Assembly: GCF_009911645.1 (NCBI RefSeq)
Contig: NZ_QWKI01000030.1
Location: forward strand, 1-64,000
Length of the DNA stretch: 64,000 nt
DNA from: Pseudoflavonifractor sp. 60
Lineage (GTDB): Bacteria; Bacillota; Clostridia; Oscillospirales; Oscillospiraceae
Reading direction: 5' to 3'
Below, one piece after another: positions 50,364-58,309 of this stretch. The notes beneath the pieces are model-generated. The model had not been told where the DNA came from, did no database searches, and saw nothing but the letters and a program-made list of their open reading frames with translations. Made by a program: the position numbers and the translations under genes. Within the stretch, counting starts at the first letter, position 1; every line of letters begins with the position of its first letter.

Positions 50364-51119
50364 TCAATCCACAGAAATCCTGGGGCTCAAGTCCAGTACC
50401 ACTTGGGAAAACAGGGGGGACAGCGCGGCCAGAATGTCCTCCCGCCGGGTCTGGACCAGGGGAAACTGCTCCCGGGTCACCTGGAGCTTGCCGCCCCCAT
50501 CGCTCAGCCGCAGGCGGAAGTCCCGGAAGCCCAGCCGGGCCAGCCGCTCCTCCCCCAGCTCAACCCGCTCCAGGTCCTCCCGGAGGATGGGCCGCCCCGG
50601 GGGGATCCGGGTGGCCAGGCAGGCGTAGGAGGGCTTATCCCAGGTAAACAGCCCGGCCCCCTTCGACAGCGCTCGAATATCCTCTTTGGACAGCCCGCAC
50701 TCCCGCAGAGGGGAACGCACCTCCAGCTCCCGCAATGCCCGCATTCCGGGGCGGTCCCCTATGTCATCGGAGGCGTTGGTGCCGTCCAGCAGCAGGGAAA
50801 ACCCGTCTGCCGCCGCCCGCTCCCGCAGCAGCGAAAACAGCCGCCTTTTACAGTGGTAGCACCGGTCCGCCGGATTGTCCGCCACCTGGGGGGCGGCGAG
50901 GATATCCAGCTCCACAATTCTCAGCTCCACCCCCAGCTGCCCGCACAGCCGCCGGGCGTCCTCCAGCTCAAATCGGGGCTGAAAGGGGGTTTTGACAAAA
51001 TAAGGTTCCACCTCCGCGCCGTACTCCAGACCCGCCCACAGCAGAAAGGCGGAGTCAACTCCCCCGGAAAAGGCCAGCGCCCCCCGGGGATGGGCTTGAA
51101 AAAATTCTTCCAGCGTCAT
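50364..51119 (-). CDS. larE: ATP-dependent sulfur transferase LarE
   Basis: 251 residues, PP-loop ATPase. ALAFSGGVDSAFLLWAG at residues 15-31, CYHCKRRLF, LLDGTNASDDIGDRPG and KPSYACLATRIP with cysteines of the type that LarE uses as sacrificial sulfur donors or as [4Fe-4S] ligands. It turns the LarB product into the dithiocarboxylate. ATG 51119 fits family N-termini and follows GAGGGGG; an in-frame ATG at 51161 has a better AGGAGG and adds 14 mostly hydrophobic residues. First gene of the operon. Confidence 0.92.
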   Translation of the reverse strand: MTLEEFFQAHPRGALAFSGGVDSAFLLWAGLEYGAEVEPYFVKTPFQPRFELEDARRLCGQLGVELRIVELDILAAPQVADNPADRCYHCKRRLFSLLRERAAADGFSLLLDGTNASDDIGDRPGMRALRELEVRSPLRECGLSKEDIRALSKGAGLFTWDKPSYACLATRIPPGRPILREDLERVELGEERLARLGFRDFRLRLSDGGGKLQVTREQFPLVQTRREDILAALSPLFSQVVLDLSPRISVD

Positions 51120-51260
51120 CGCAAAATCCCCCTCAGCCAACAATAAAAGACATACCTGCATGGTATGCCTCCTGGCAGCGCCCCGCCTTCCTGACCGGAC
51201 ACATATTGTTTCCCATGTTTTTGCGGCCTTCTGACCCATTCACGGCTTCATGCCGTTTTC
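51120..51260 (-). promoter_or_regulatory. larE leader with attenuator-like hairpin
   Basis: The predicted leader of about 140 nt contains GCATACC-ATGCA-GGTATGT (51150-51170) followed on the minus strand by CTTTTATT, and an AGGAGG just before it. The hairpin covers the alternative ATG 51161. It could be a terminator, a translational switch, or both. No known metal or nicotinate riboswitch pattern was recognised. Confidence 0.4.
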
Positions 51261-51263
51261 ATC

Positions 51264-51292
51264 AGTATATCAGCCGGCCGCTCCCCTGTCAA
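51264..51292 (-). promoter_or_regulatory. Promoter of larEBC
   Basis: Minus strand TTGACA (51287-51292), 17 nt, TATACT (51264-51269). Confidence 0.75.
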
Positions 51293-51410
51293 TATGACCT
51301 TCGGCGGTCATCCCCTCCTTCCTTCAGGAGTACATCTATACAGATACTTTCGCTGCATTCAGAAGGACGACACAGCAGCCAATCAAGTCCAATGATACCG
51401 GTGATTTTCA

Positions 51411-51447
51411 ATGGAGGGATTTGGACCAACCGGCCAAGTCCCTCCAT
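51411..51447. repeat. 14-bp inverted repeat after fapA gene
   Basis: ATGGAGGGATTTGG / CCAAGTCCCTCCAT with one G-T pair and a nine-base loop, 37 bp downstream of the fapA stop at 51484. No T tract follows, so it may be a Rho-independent-like pause or an mRNA 3' stabiliser. The rest of 51293-51483 shows no gene. Confidence 0.6.
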
Positions 51448-51483
51448 CGTGTCAATATAACAGCTAGAACTCCCTTTGCTCCA

Positions 51484-53235
51484 CTACATCACAACTATCT
51501 CGCCGTTAATCAGCCTGACGATACACTGGCGGTTCTCATTCCGCAGGCGCAACGTCTGATCCCCGAAGGTGATATCCACCCCCGGGTGGGCAATGCCACA
51601 CTCCAGCCGTCCGGAGTTTCGCTTGGGCGTTTTGTCCGCCGGATTCGGACTGCCCTCCGGAAAGCTGTCCTCCAGCTGCTTCAGCTTGATCTCCAACGCA
51701 GACATACGGATTTTGAGCCGGCCCATCTGACCCGACTTGGCCGGACTGTCCAACTGGTTTTTCAGCTTCTCCCGCTCCGCCGTCAGGGCCTGCAGCTCCT
51801 GCTGAAGGGTCTCCCGCTCAAAGCTGACGCAGGGGCGGCCTCCCAGAACGATGGAGGTGGAACGCTCTGACGGTGATCCCACCGTCTGGGCGTTGACCAG
51901 TTTGGCTGCCCAGATCCGGCCGCCGATAATGCTTCCCCGACCGGAGCGGACCACCACCTGTCCGCCGCAGTACACCTGCCCGTTGACGATGCAGTCGGTT
52001 TGCAGGGTCTCCCGGACAAAAATGGTGGAATTTTCAATATACTTGGCGAAAACACTCCGCTGGGAGCGGATCACTGTGCTCCCGTCCCCCAGGATGCCCT
52101 TGGCCACAATCAGGTCGCCTCCGGCCTCCACTGTACTGCCCGCCTCCACTGAGCCGTCCACATGGATACTGCCCTTGGCCCGGACGGTGAAGCCGCTGAC
52201 GACATCGCCTCTGATGGTCACATCCCCGGTGAAGTTGATGTTGCCGGTGGAGAAGTCCACATCGCCGGGGACATCCCATACCGGCTTCACATGGAAGCAG
52301 TTCCCGCTGAACTCCAAATGTCCGTCCAGCGTGGAGAGCAGAGAGAGGCCGTCCTCGCTGATCTGGGTATTCTTCCCCTTGGGCAGGGTGACCGCCCGCC
52401 CGGCTTTGGCAGCAATCTCCTGGTCCAGCACAGTGCGGCCCGGCTCGCCCTCGGTGGGCGGGACCAGGCGGCAGATCTCCTGTCCCTTTTCTACGCTGCG
52501 GACAAGATTCAAGGAGGCGTAGTCCACCTGGTCATTCTCGTCCGGCTCCAGCAGCTGCTGGCTGGACCGGGGGAAGCGGTCCTCAACTTTGCCGTTCTCA
52601 CCGTTGACAGCGGGCTTGCCCACCGCAACAAGGTGCAGTGTAAAATACCGGTCCTCCGCCTGAGAGAGCTGCTGGATCAGCTGCGTATCCAGACCCCAGC
52701 GGACGCCCCGATCCGCCAGCGCACGCTGAAGCATCTCGTCAGACAGCGCCTCGCCCTGTTCCGTCGGAGGGAACACAAGCAGCCAGGCATACAGGGAATC
52801 TGTTGAAAGAAATATCTGGGGTGATGCGTCCAGCGGCGGCAGCGCCGGCTTTTGAACGCCGGACGGGTCCTGGTCAGATTTTTGAGCTGCGGCCTCCCGG
52901 CGGGAGACTTCCTTCAGCCGGTCGCTGCAGATCTTGCTCAAGGTACCCCGAATCCTGTTCTTCTCCCGTTTCACAACCTCCCCCGGCAGCACACCGTCTG
53001 GGTCCAGCCGGAGGCTGGGAGAGGACAGCTGTTCCATGCTTGTTCCGCTGAGCTGATACAGCCGGAAGATGGCATGATCCCGGGGCAGGTCCAGCTGGTC
53101 CGGGTCCAGGATAGGGGGGGGCGGCGCGGCGGGGCGTTCTACCTCCGGCGCGGCTTGGACGGGTTCCTGCTGCTCTTCCTCCTTTTTCGACGCGGCGGAG
53201 AATAAAAGAGATTTCAATTTGCTCTTGAGTGACAT
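51484..53235 (-). CDS. FapA/DUF342 domain protein
   Basis: 583 residues. The N-terminal 150 residues are charged and proline-rich; then comes the DUF342 core with many beta-turns: VDYASLNLVRSVEKGQEICR, VDFSTGNINFTGDVTIRGD, GSIHVDGSVEAGSTVEAGGD, VFAKYIENSTIFVRETLQT and VYCGGQVVVRSGRGSIIGG, a right-handed parallel beta-helix; a coiled coil (LQQELQALTAEREKLKNQL) follows. FapA-like proteins affect flagella or polar localisation in some bacteria; here no flagellar neighbour. ATG 53235 follows GGAGG at ten bases. Its promoter has a palindrome. Confidence 0.83.
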   Translation of the reverse strand: MSLKSKLKSLLFSAASKKEEEQQEPVQAAPEVERPAAPPPPILDPDQLDLPRDHAIFRLYQLSGTSMEQLSSPSLRLDPDGVLPGEVVKREKNRIRGTLSKICSDRLKEVSRREAAAQKSDQDPSGVQKPALPPLDASPQIFLSTDSLYAWLLVFPPTEQGEALSDEMLQRALADRGVRWGLDTQLIQQLSQAEDRYFTLHLVAVGKPAVNGENGKVEDRFPRSSQQLLEPDENDQVDYASLNLVRSVEKGQEICRLVPPTEGEPGRTVLDQEIAAKAGRAVTLPKGKNTQISEDGLSLLSTLDGHLEFSGNCFHVKPVWDVPGDVDFSTGNINFTGDVTIRGDVVSGFTVRAKGSIHVDGSVEAGSTVEAGGDLIVAKGILGDGSTVIRSQRSVFAKYIENSTIFVRETLQTDCIVNGQVYCGGQVVVRSGRGSIIGGRIWAAKLVNAQTVGSPSERSTSIVLGGRPCVSFERETLQQELQALTAEREKLKNQLDSPAKSGQMGRLKIRMSALEIKLKQLEDSFPEGSPNPADKTPKRNSGRLECGIAHPGVDITFGDQTLRLRNENRQCIVRLINGEIVVM

Positions 53236-53274
53236 GTACACTGCACCTCCATTCCATGGGCCTTCTATCTCACT

Positions 53275-53303
53275 ATTATACGAAATATCTCAGATATTTA
53301 CAA
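53275..53303 (-). promoter_or_regulatory. fapA promoter with palindromic operator in its spacer
   Basis: Minus strand TTGTAA (53298-53303), 17 nt, TATAAT (53275-53280). A perfect 17-bp palindrome AAATATCTCAGATATTT (53283-53299) lies in the spacer, so a dimeric repressor could block polymerase. The gap 53304-53479 contains no gene. Confidence 0.65.
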
Positions 53304-53479
53304 GCCTTATTTCCGTATTATTCAAAAAAGTATGGGCTAAAGACAGAAAATTCCGGCATTTCGTGATACCACCCAAGACAAACCCAGTGCGCGGCCCCGG
53401 CTTCGGGTCAGGCCCGATGGCGCCTGGGGCGATCCGGCCTCCATCCCAAAAGCTTCAAACAGATCATCTGCTCCTATTT

Positions 53480-54202
53480 TCAGCGTCCCCAATCCGTGTT
53501 TGACTTTCTCAAGCGAAAAATCCACGCCTCCGGGACGGTCTCTTCCATCAGCTCCCGGTTCAGGTTGTACCAGCTTCCGCACTTGTCTAGGATAATGGCG
53601 TCGGTGGTGACCACCTTCTCCAGGCGGGAGAGAACGCCGTCCACGCTGGGGTGAAGCTCCACCTGGACCTGGACCGGGCGGCCCTCCGCCTTGTCCAGCA
53701 GCAACGCCCGGAGGCGGCCTGAGTTGGATACCTGCTGGTCCAGATAGAACAGGGCTTCCTGAACCCCCAGAGTCTCCATCCGGTCCAGCAGCAGCTCCAC
53801 CGCCCGCACCGTTTTGTCCACGATGCGGTAGCTTCCCCGCAGCCCGGCCAGGTCCCGGATGGTGCCGTCCATCCCCTCCAGGAGCAGAGAGCCGGACAGG
53901 GCCACCTCCAGGGTGATGATGGTGTTGAAGCCGTCCAGCACCAGAGCCTGCGGGGCCTCACGCAGCCGTTTCCGCTCCCGCTCAGCCAGGGCGGCGTGGG
54001 GCGAGGTCATCCGGGCCAGAGCCAGCCGCTGGCGCTCTGAGAGCAGGTGGTGGTTGCCCACAAAGGTGGAGGCGGATTTGGTGTCATAGCCCCGGTCCAT
54101 CAGGAAGACCAGCTCCTGGGCGGCGGCGTTCAGCTTGACCGCAGCCTTGGGGCCAAATTCGGTGGTATCTTTCGGCATATAGCCGCGTTTTACGATTTCC
54201 AT
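53480..54202 (-). CDS. DUF434 domain protein
   Basis: 240 residues, soluble. AVKLNAAAQELVFLMDRGYD, STFVGNHHLLSERQRLALAR, LVLDGFNTIITLEVALSGSL and VDKTVRAVELLLDRMETLGV are the DUF434/DUF5616 pattern, a conserved protein of unknown function. The DGFN stretch recalls a nucleic-acid or nucleotide-related site but no catalysis is known. ATG 54202 follows GAGG. Ahead of it lies a long inverted repeat. Confidence 0.72.
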   Translation of the reverse strand: MEIVKRGYMPKDTTEFGPKAAVKLNAAAQELVFLMDRGYDTKSASTFVGNHHLLSERQRLALARMTSPHAALAERERKRLREAPQALVLDGFNTIITLEVALSGSLLLEGMDGTIRDLAGLRGSYRIVDKTVRAVELLLDRMETLGVQEALFYLDQQVSNSGRLRALLLDKAEGRPVQVQVELHPSVDGVLSRLEKVVTTDAIILDKCGSWYNLNRELMEETVPEAWIFRLRKSNTDWGR

Positions 54203-54260
54203 GGCGGCCTCATTTCTTTGATAGATTATTTCCCGTAAACCAAATACATAGGATCTGGTA

Positions 54261-54294
54261 TAGTGCCGTGTACTGACAGCAGTACACGGCACTA
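54261..54294. repeat. 15-bp perfect inverted repeat upstream of DUF434 gene
   Basis: TAGTGCCGTGTACTG, ACAG loop, CAGTACACGGCACTA, with no T tract. It lies between the cupin gene stop at 54349 and the DUF434 start, so it could be a terminator without Us, an operator, or the remnant of a mobile element. Confidence 0.7.
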
Positions 54295-54348
54295 CATGTA
54301 GTCAGAGATATATTTGAGGTGCGCTTCACAGATATTTCGGCCAGTCCG

Positions 54349-55104
54349 TTAGAGCAAGCGCGAACACAAGCTGCTGTACTGCTCCTCGTCCACCGGCTCA
54401 CACCACTCCGTGCGGGCCTCCGTTCCGGGGACCTCAATGGCCAGATGCTGGAACCAGCTGTCTTGGGCCGCGCCGTGCCAGTGCTTGACGCCGGCGGGGA
54501 TGTTGACCACGTCGCCGGGGTGCAGCTGGCGTGCCTCCTGGCCCCACTCCTGATACCAGCCCCGGCCGCTGACACAGATCAGCATCTGTCCGCCGCCGCT
54601 GGAGGCGTGGTGGATGTGCCAGTTATTGCGGCAGCCCGGTTCAAAGGTCACGTTGAACACTGGGACCTGCTGGGTGGACAGGGGGGCAAGGTAGCTCTGC
54701 CCGATAAAATACTGGGCGAAGCTGTCGTTTTTCTCCCCCACGGGAAAGGCGGAGAGCCCAGTGGGGCGGTTCGTCTCGCCGCTGTCCTCGCCGTAGACCT
54801 CCTGGATCAGCGGGAAGGTGCTCCACGCCTTGGGCCAGCCGCAGTAGAAGGCCAGCTGAGTCACCAGCTCCACCGCCTCCTGCCGGGTCACTCCGTGCTC
54901 CTTCCCCAGTACCAGGTGGGACTTGAGCTGGGGATACAGTCCCGCCGAGAACAGTGCTGCGATGGTCGCCAGACTGCGGTCGCGGAGGGAGAGCTCCTCC
55001 TCCCGTGACCACACCTCGCCGAAGAGAACGTCATCGTTGAGCTGTGCGAATTTGGGGGCGAGACGCCCCAGGTTGTCCCGCCCTGCCGTCTGTTTTTTTG
55101 CCAT
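54349..55104 (-). CDS. Carboxymuconolactone decarboxylase-like + cupin protein
   Basis: 251 residues. The N-terminal CMD/AhpD-like domain has ELSLRDRSLATIAALFSAGL, GVTRQEAVELVTQLAFYCGW and the AWSTFPLIQEVY end. The C-terminal cupin has NNWHIHHASSGGGQMLICVS and GDVVNIPAGVKHWHGAA (metal-binding histidines). Such fusions are annotated as cupin/CMD proteins and may act on small reactive carbonyl compounds; substrate unknown. ATG 55104 follows GGAGGAG. Confidence 0.85.
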   Translation of the reverse strand: MAKKQTAGRDNLGRLAPKFAQLNDDVLFGEVWSREEELSLRDRSLATIAALFSAGLYPQLKSHLVLGKEHGVTRQEAVELVTQLAFYCGWPKAWSTFPLIQEVYGEDSGETNRPTGLSAFPVGEKNDSFAQYFIGQSYLAPLSTQQVPVFNVTFEPGCRNNWHIHHASSGGGQMLICVSGRGWYQEWGQEARQLHPGDVVNIPAGVKHWHGAAQDSWFQHLAIEVPGTEARTEWCEPVDEEQYSSLCSRLL

Positions 55105-55204
55105 AGCTGCTCCTCCTGTTTGTTATGGATGTTTCAGGGGCTGAAAGATATCAGGGCCGGCCTGTCCTGACCGTCCACAATCAGCACACTTGGATTCCCT
55201 TTGC

Positions 55205-55217
55205 TGGTATAATACCA
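55205..55217 (+). promoter_or_regulatory. Palindromic extended -10 upstream of second sigma gene
   Basis: TGGTATAATACCA is a perfect palindrome around a consensus TATAAT with TG extension, 150 bp before the sigma gene and 100 bp before the cupin gene on the other strand. No -35 is obvious. It may serve either direction. Confidence 0.35.
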
Positions 55218-55368
55218 CAGGATAGCCCATATTTGTGAGGAAACTGTGAAGAAATAAAAATTTGTAATGATATGACTCGCAGGAGCCGAGGAATTTTTTA
55301 TGATCCCTCAACATTTTCCTGTCTTCAATTGTGTTATAAACAGAGAGAACAGAAAGGAGGCGTCCGGT

Positions 55369-55857
55369 GTGGAGCCCATTCGCAGTCAAGAGGAGGTGGC
55401 CAGCCTCTACCAGCGGCACGTGGACATGGTGTATCAGATTTGTCTGATGCTGATGAAGAACGTACCCGACGCAGAGGACGCAGTCCAGACTGTTTTCCGA
55501 AAGGTGATGGAGTACCCCAAACCCTTTCGTGATCCGGAGCATGAGAGGGCCTGGCTGATCGTCACCGCCCGGAACGAGTGCCGCAACCAGCTCAAGCACT
55601 GGTGGCGGACCCGCCGGGAGAGCGAAGAGGTCTTTCAAGGGCTGACCTGGGAACAGCCGGAGGACGGAGACATATGGGAGAGTGTCCTGCGCCTGCCGGA
55701 GAAGTACCGGCTGACGCTGTATCTCCACTACTGTCAGGGCTACACCGCCCAGGAGACGGCGGAGATCTTGGGCAAAAATCCCTCCACCGTCCGTACCTGG
55801 CTGGTCCAGGGCAGAAAAGAGCTGAAAAAACTGTTGGAGGCGGAAGCGTATGGATAA
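55369..55857 (+). CDS. ECF-type RNA polymerase sigma factor
   Basis: 162 residues. Region 2 is ASLYQRHVDMVYQICLMLMK to DAVQTVFRKVMEYPKPF and RAWLIVTARNECRNQLKHWW; region 4 is LPEKYRLTLYLHYCQGYTAQ to NPSTVRTWLVQGRKELKKLL. GTG at 55369 has AAAGGAGG eight bases upstream; the longer upstream frame starts at an SD-less ATG. It overlaps the anti-sigma gene by eight bases. The target genes are unknown. Confidence 0.9.
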   Translation: MEPIRSQEEVASLYQRHVDMVYQICLMLMKNVPDAEDAVQTVFRKVMEYPKPFRDPEHERAWLIVTARNECRNQLKHWWRTRRESEEVFQGLTWEQPEDGDIWESVLRLPEKYRLTLYLHYCQGYTAQETAEILGKNPSTVRTWLVQGRKELKKLLEAEAYG

Positions 55858-56953
55858 ACGGGACTTCAACCGGGTCTTTGACCAGGTGCGGCCCTCCCGG
55901 TCACAGAAGGAAACAATGCTGCGCCGCCTTCTGGAGCCGGAAAAGGAGGAGTTTTCTGTGAAGAAATTGAAAAAACTGACTGTAATCGCCATTGCCGCCG
56001 CGCTGATGATTGTCACCTGCGCCGCCGCCGTGGTGACGGGGCTGGACCAGCGGCTGCTGGACTACTTTGGCGCCAGCCCGGAACAGGCGCAGCTGCTGGT
56101 TCCCGGCGCTATGCCGGTGGACGTGACGGTGGAGGACAACGGAGCCGCCCTCCATGTGACCCAGGTGCTGATGGACCGGTATACCGTCCTGGCGCTGGCC
56201 GATTTCACCGCCCCCGAGGGGACAGTGCTGGACATGGACGAGGACCAGGAGGGCATTGACCGTGGCTTCGGCGGTATGGAACAGTCCATGCCTCAGCTGC
56301 TGGACCAGGCGGGTGAGCCCATCGAGCTGAACCAGAGCTGGGCGTGGAAGACCGAGGTGCTGCCCGACGGAGACCCGCTGGACAACCATTTGACATTGCT
56401 GCTGCGCATAGAGCTGAGCGAGGGCATCCAGCCGGACTGGAACATCAGCGGTCTGGCCCTGAACGGCAAGGACCTGGTCCGCTTTGATCTGGACCGGATG
56501 GAATATGTCACCGTCTATTCCGGCGACTGGTCCTGCCAGTTCCCCATCACCTGGCAGGATATGGGCCGCAGTATCCAGCCGGACCAGGTGGCCGGACAGC
56601 TGGACAGCGCGGATATTACGGTGAAGCAGCTGTATCTGTCACCCATGACGCTGCAAATTCAGCTGGAGCGGTCGGTTCCCGTGAAGCTGGAGATACAGTC
56701 CCAGACAGACGGGATGGTCTACAGCCGCTGGGTGTCGGCGGTAAACACCGAACGGATGTCGCTGACCACAAAAGATGGCCGGACCATTCCCCTGACAGAA
56801 CTGGGCGGTACATCCAGTGACCGGGACCTGGATGCCGCCTTCCAGCTGGACGAGATCACCTCCTTGGAGGACCTCCAGGGAGGCACGCTGACCCTGCGTA
56901 TTGGAGAGGGCAGCGTGGACATCCCCCTGGACGGTCTGACCCCGGCGGAGTAA
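55850..56953 (+). CDS. Anti-sigma factor of the DUF4179 type
   Basis: 367 residues. A cytosolic N-terminus (RDFNRVFDQVRPSRSQKETM, typical of these membrane regulators), one membrane span at about 43-62 (LTVIAIAAALMIVTCAAAVV), then an extracytoplasmic domain with VDVTVEDNGAALHVTQVLMD and LALADFTAPEGTV. It starts inside the sigma gene, the usual sigma/anti-sigma coupling, and likely inhibits that sigma factor until a signal arrives. The signal is unknown. Confidence 0.8.
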   Translation: MDKRDFNRVFDQVRPSRSQKETMLRRLLEPEKEEFSVKKLKKLTVIAIAAALMIVTCAAAVVTGLDQRLLDYFGASPEQAQLLVPGAMPVDVTVEDNGAALHVTQVLMDRYTVLALADFTAPEGTVLDMDEDQEGIDRGFGGMEQSMPQLLDQAGEPIELNQSWAWKTEVLPDGDPLDNHLTLLLRIELSEGIQPDWNISGLALNGKDLVRFDLDRMEYVTVYSGDWSCQFPITWQDMGRSIQPDQVAGQLDSADITVKQLYLSPMTLQIQLERSVPVKLEIQSQTDGMVYSRWVSAVNTERMSLTTKDGRTIPLTELGGTSSDRDLDAAFQLDEITSLEDLQGGTLTLRIGEGSVDIPLDGLTPAE

Positions 56954-56988
56954 ATACACCTCTCAATGGGTTGAAATCAATGGGTTAA

Positions 56989-57036
56989 AACCGCCTGCCC
57001 CTTCCGTTTTGTACGGAGGGGCAGGCGGTTATTTTA
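56989..57036. terminator. Bidirectional terminator between anti-sigma and transaldolase genes
   Basis: An 18-bp stem from 56989 to 57030 (AACCGCCTGCCCC... with a TTTTGT loop), with ATTTTA on + and TTTTAACC on -. Near-identical pairing, strong. Confidence 0.92.
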
Positions 57037-57037
57037 C

Positions 57038-58084
57038 TTACTGGGCGGCGCGCTGGGCCTTGACCTCGGCCAGGGCGTTCTTCCAGGCGTCCTCAAAGCT
57101 GCTGCGGAAGAGCACCACGGGGCCGTAGTCCTCATACTCCTCCTCGGTGATGCCGTGGACGTAGTAGGCCCGGCGGAACTCATCCACCTTCTCGGTGAGT
57201 TCGTCGATGACGGACTGGGGGATGGGCATGGCGAAGCGCTGTACCACAGGGGGGTCCTGCTCGATCAGCTGGTCGGCAGTGCCCTTCCAGTTGATGGTGA
57301 CCACACAGTCGGCCCCCACCATCTCGGTGAAGTGGTGCAGGCCCCGGGCACCGCCGCCGATGAAGCGGATTTGGCTGCTGCGCTCCTTTACGGCGGCATA
57401 GGTCTTCTTGGCCACCGCCAGGCCGGCCTGCCACACCGCGTCGGGGGAGACGTCAATGCCCTTGTCCTGGACATACTTGGCCAGGTACTGGTCGTAGATG
57501 CCGGTGATGACGGAGTAGTATATGGGGGCGGGGTTGTCGATTTTGGCGCACACGCCGGCGTAGATGTCCGCGATATCCAGGGCCTGGCGGATGGTCATAA
57601 TCTCGGTGGTGTTGATGGGGACCCGCTCCGGGGCCAGCTTTTTGATGGCCTTGATGCCGCCGGGGACCACGGGGATTTTGGCAGTCATATTGGGCAGATT
57701 GGCGGTGTTGTATTTGGCGTACTTGACGATGGACTCCTCGGTCTCGTCGAAGGGGTCGCCCTGGATGCTCACATAGCCGCACTGGCCGTGGGAGGCCTCG
57801 TACATGGGCATAAACTTCTGGGCGATGCCCTCCACCAGGGTCCGCTGGAGTTTGACCAGGGCCTGAGTGTCGTCGGGTTCGTCCTTCAAGATTTCCGCCA
57901 GCTTTTCCATGACATAGGGCCGCTCCTCGGGGTCCTGCATCATCTTCCAGGTGTAGGCGGGATTCTGAGTGCAGCCAGTGGCCCCGGCGGCGATGGCCAG
58001 GTCGGCCTGGCTGCGGGAGACGTTGTTGATCCACATACGGGTGGGCGTCTGGGCGTGTACGCGCTTAAAATAGGATTCTTTCAT
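57038..58084 (-). CDS. Transaldolase-family protein
   Basis: 348 residues, longer than FSA-type and close to large transaldolases. AAGATGCTQNPAYTWKMMQD, YVSIQGDPFDETEESIVKYA, and MTAKIPVVPGGIKAIKKL with the Schiff-base lysine K136 are visible; VGADCVVTINWKGTADQLI and the C-terminal helices complete the barrel. It could transfer or cleave dihydroxyacetone units; a role in pentose or sulfosugar metabolism (sulfofructose transaldolase-like) is only a guess. ATG 58084 follows GAGGAGG. Divergent from a GntR gene with a tandem operator between. Confidence 0.83.
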   Translation of the reverse strand: MKESYFKRVHAQTPTRMWINNVSRSQADLAIAAGATGCTQNPAYTWKMMQDPEERPYVMEKLAEILKDEPDDTQALVKLQRTLVEGIAQKFMPMYEASHGQCGYVSIQGDPFDETEESIVKYAKYNTANLPNMTAKIPVVPGGIKAIKKLAPERVPINTTEIMTIRQALDIADIYAGVCAKIDNPAPIYYSVITGIYDQYLAKYVQDKGIDVSPDAVWQAGLAVAKKTYAAVKERSSQIRFIGGGARGLHHFTEMVGADCVVTINWKGTADQLIEQDPPVVQRFAMPIPQSVIDELTEKVDEFRRAYYVHGITEEEYEDYGPVVLFRSSFEDAWKNALAEVKAQRAAQ

Positions 58085-58144
58085 AATGGATTCCTCCTCA
58101 ATTATATCCTGGATGTGTGGCGTCCGATTGATTTCACTATAACC

Positions 58145-58173
58145 AGTATACCGGTATACCGGTAAAATGTCAA
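58145..58173 (-). promoter_or_regulatory. Transaldolase promoter with tandem TATACCGG operator
   Basis: Minus strand TTGACA (58168-58173), 17 nt, TATACT (58145-58150), both near perfect. The spacer and -10 contain overlapping palindromes TATACCGGTATA (58147-58158) and CCGGTATACCGG (58151-58162), the short GGTATACC type used by GntR/FadR proteins. Confidence 0.75.
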
Positions 58174-58254
58174 GGCCAACACCGCACAAATTGCGGTCCC
58201 CCTTTTTGGTGGATTTGACTGATTTCCAGATTGTCAAAGTGGGAAAGGTTTTAG

Positions 58255-58283
58255 TTGACCCGACTCCCCGGCTTGGATATAAT
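58255..58283 (+). promoter_or_regulatory. Promoter of the GntR gene
   Basis: TTGACC (58255-58260), 17 nt, TATAAT (58278-58283). Confidence 0.7.
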
Positions 58284-58309
58284 GGAGTTGTAATGAGAGG
58301 TGAGCTGCC

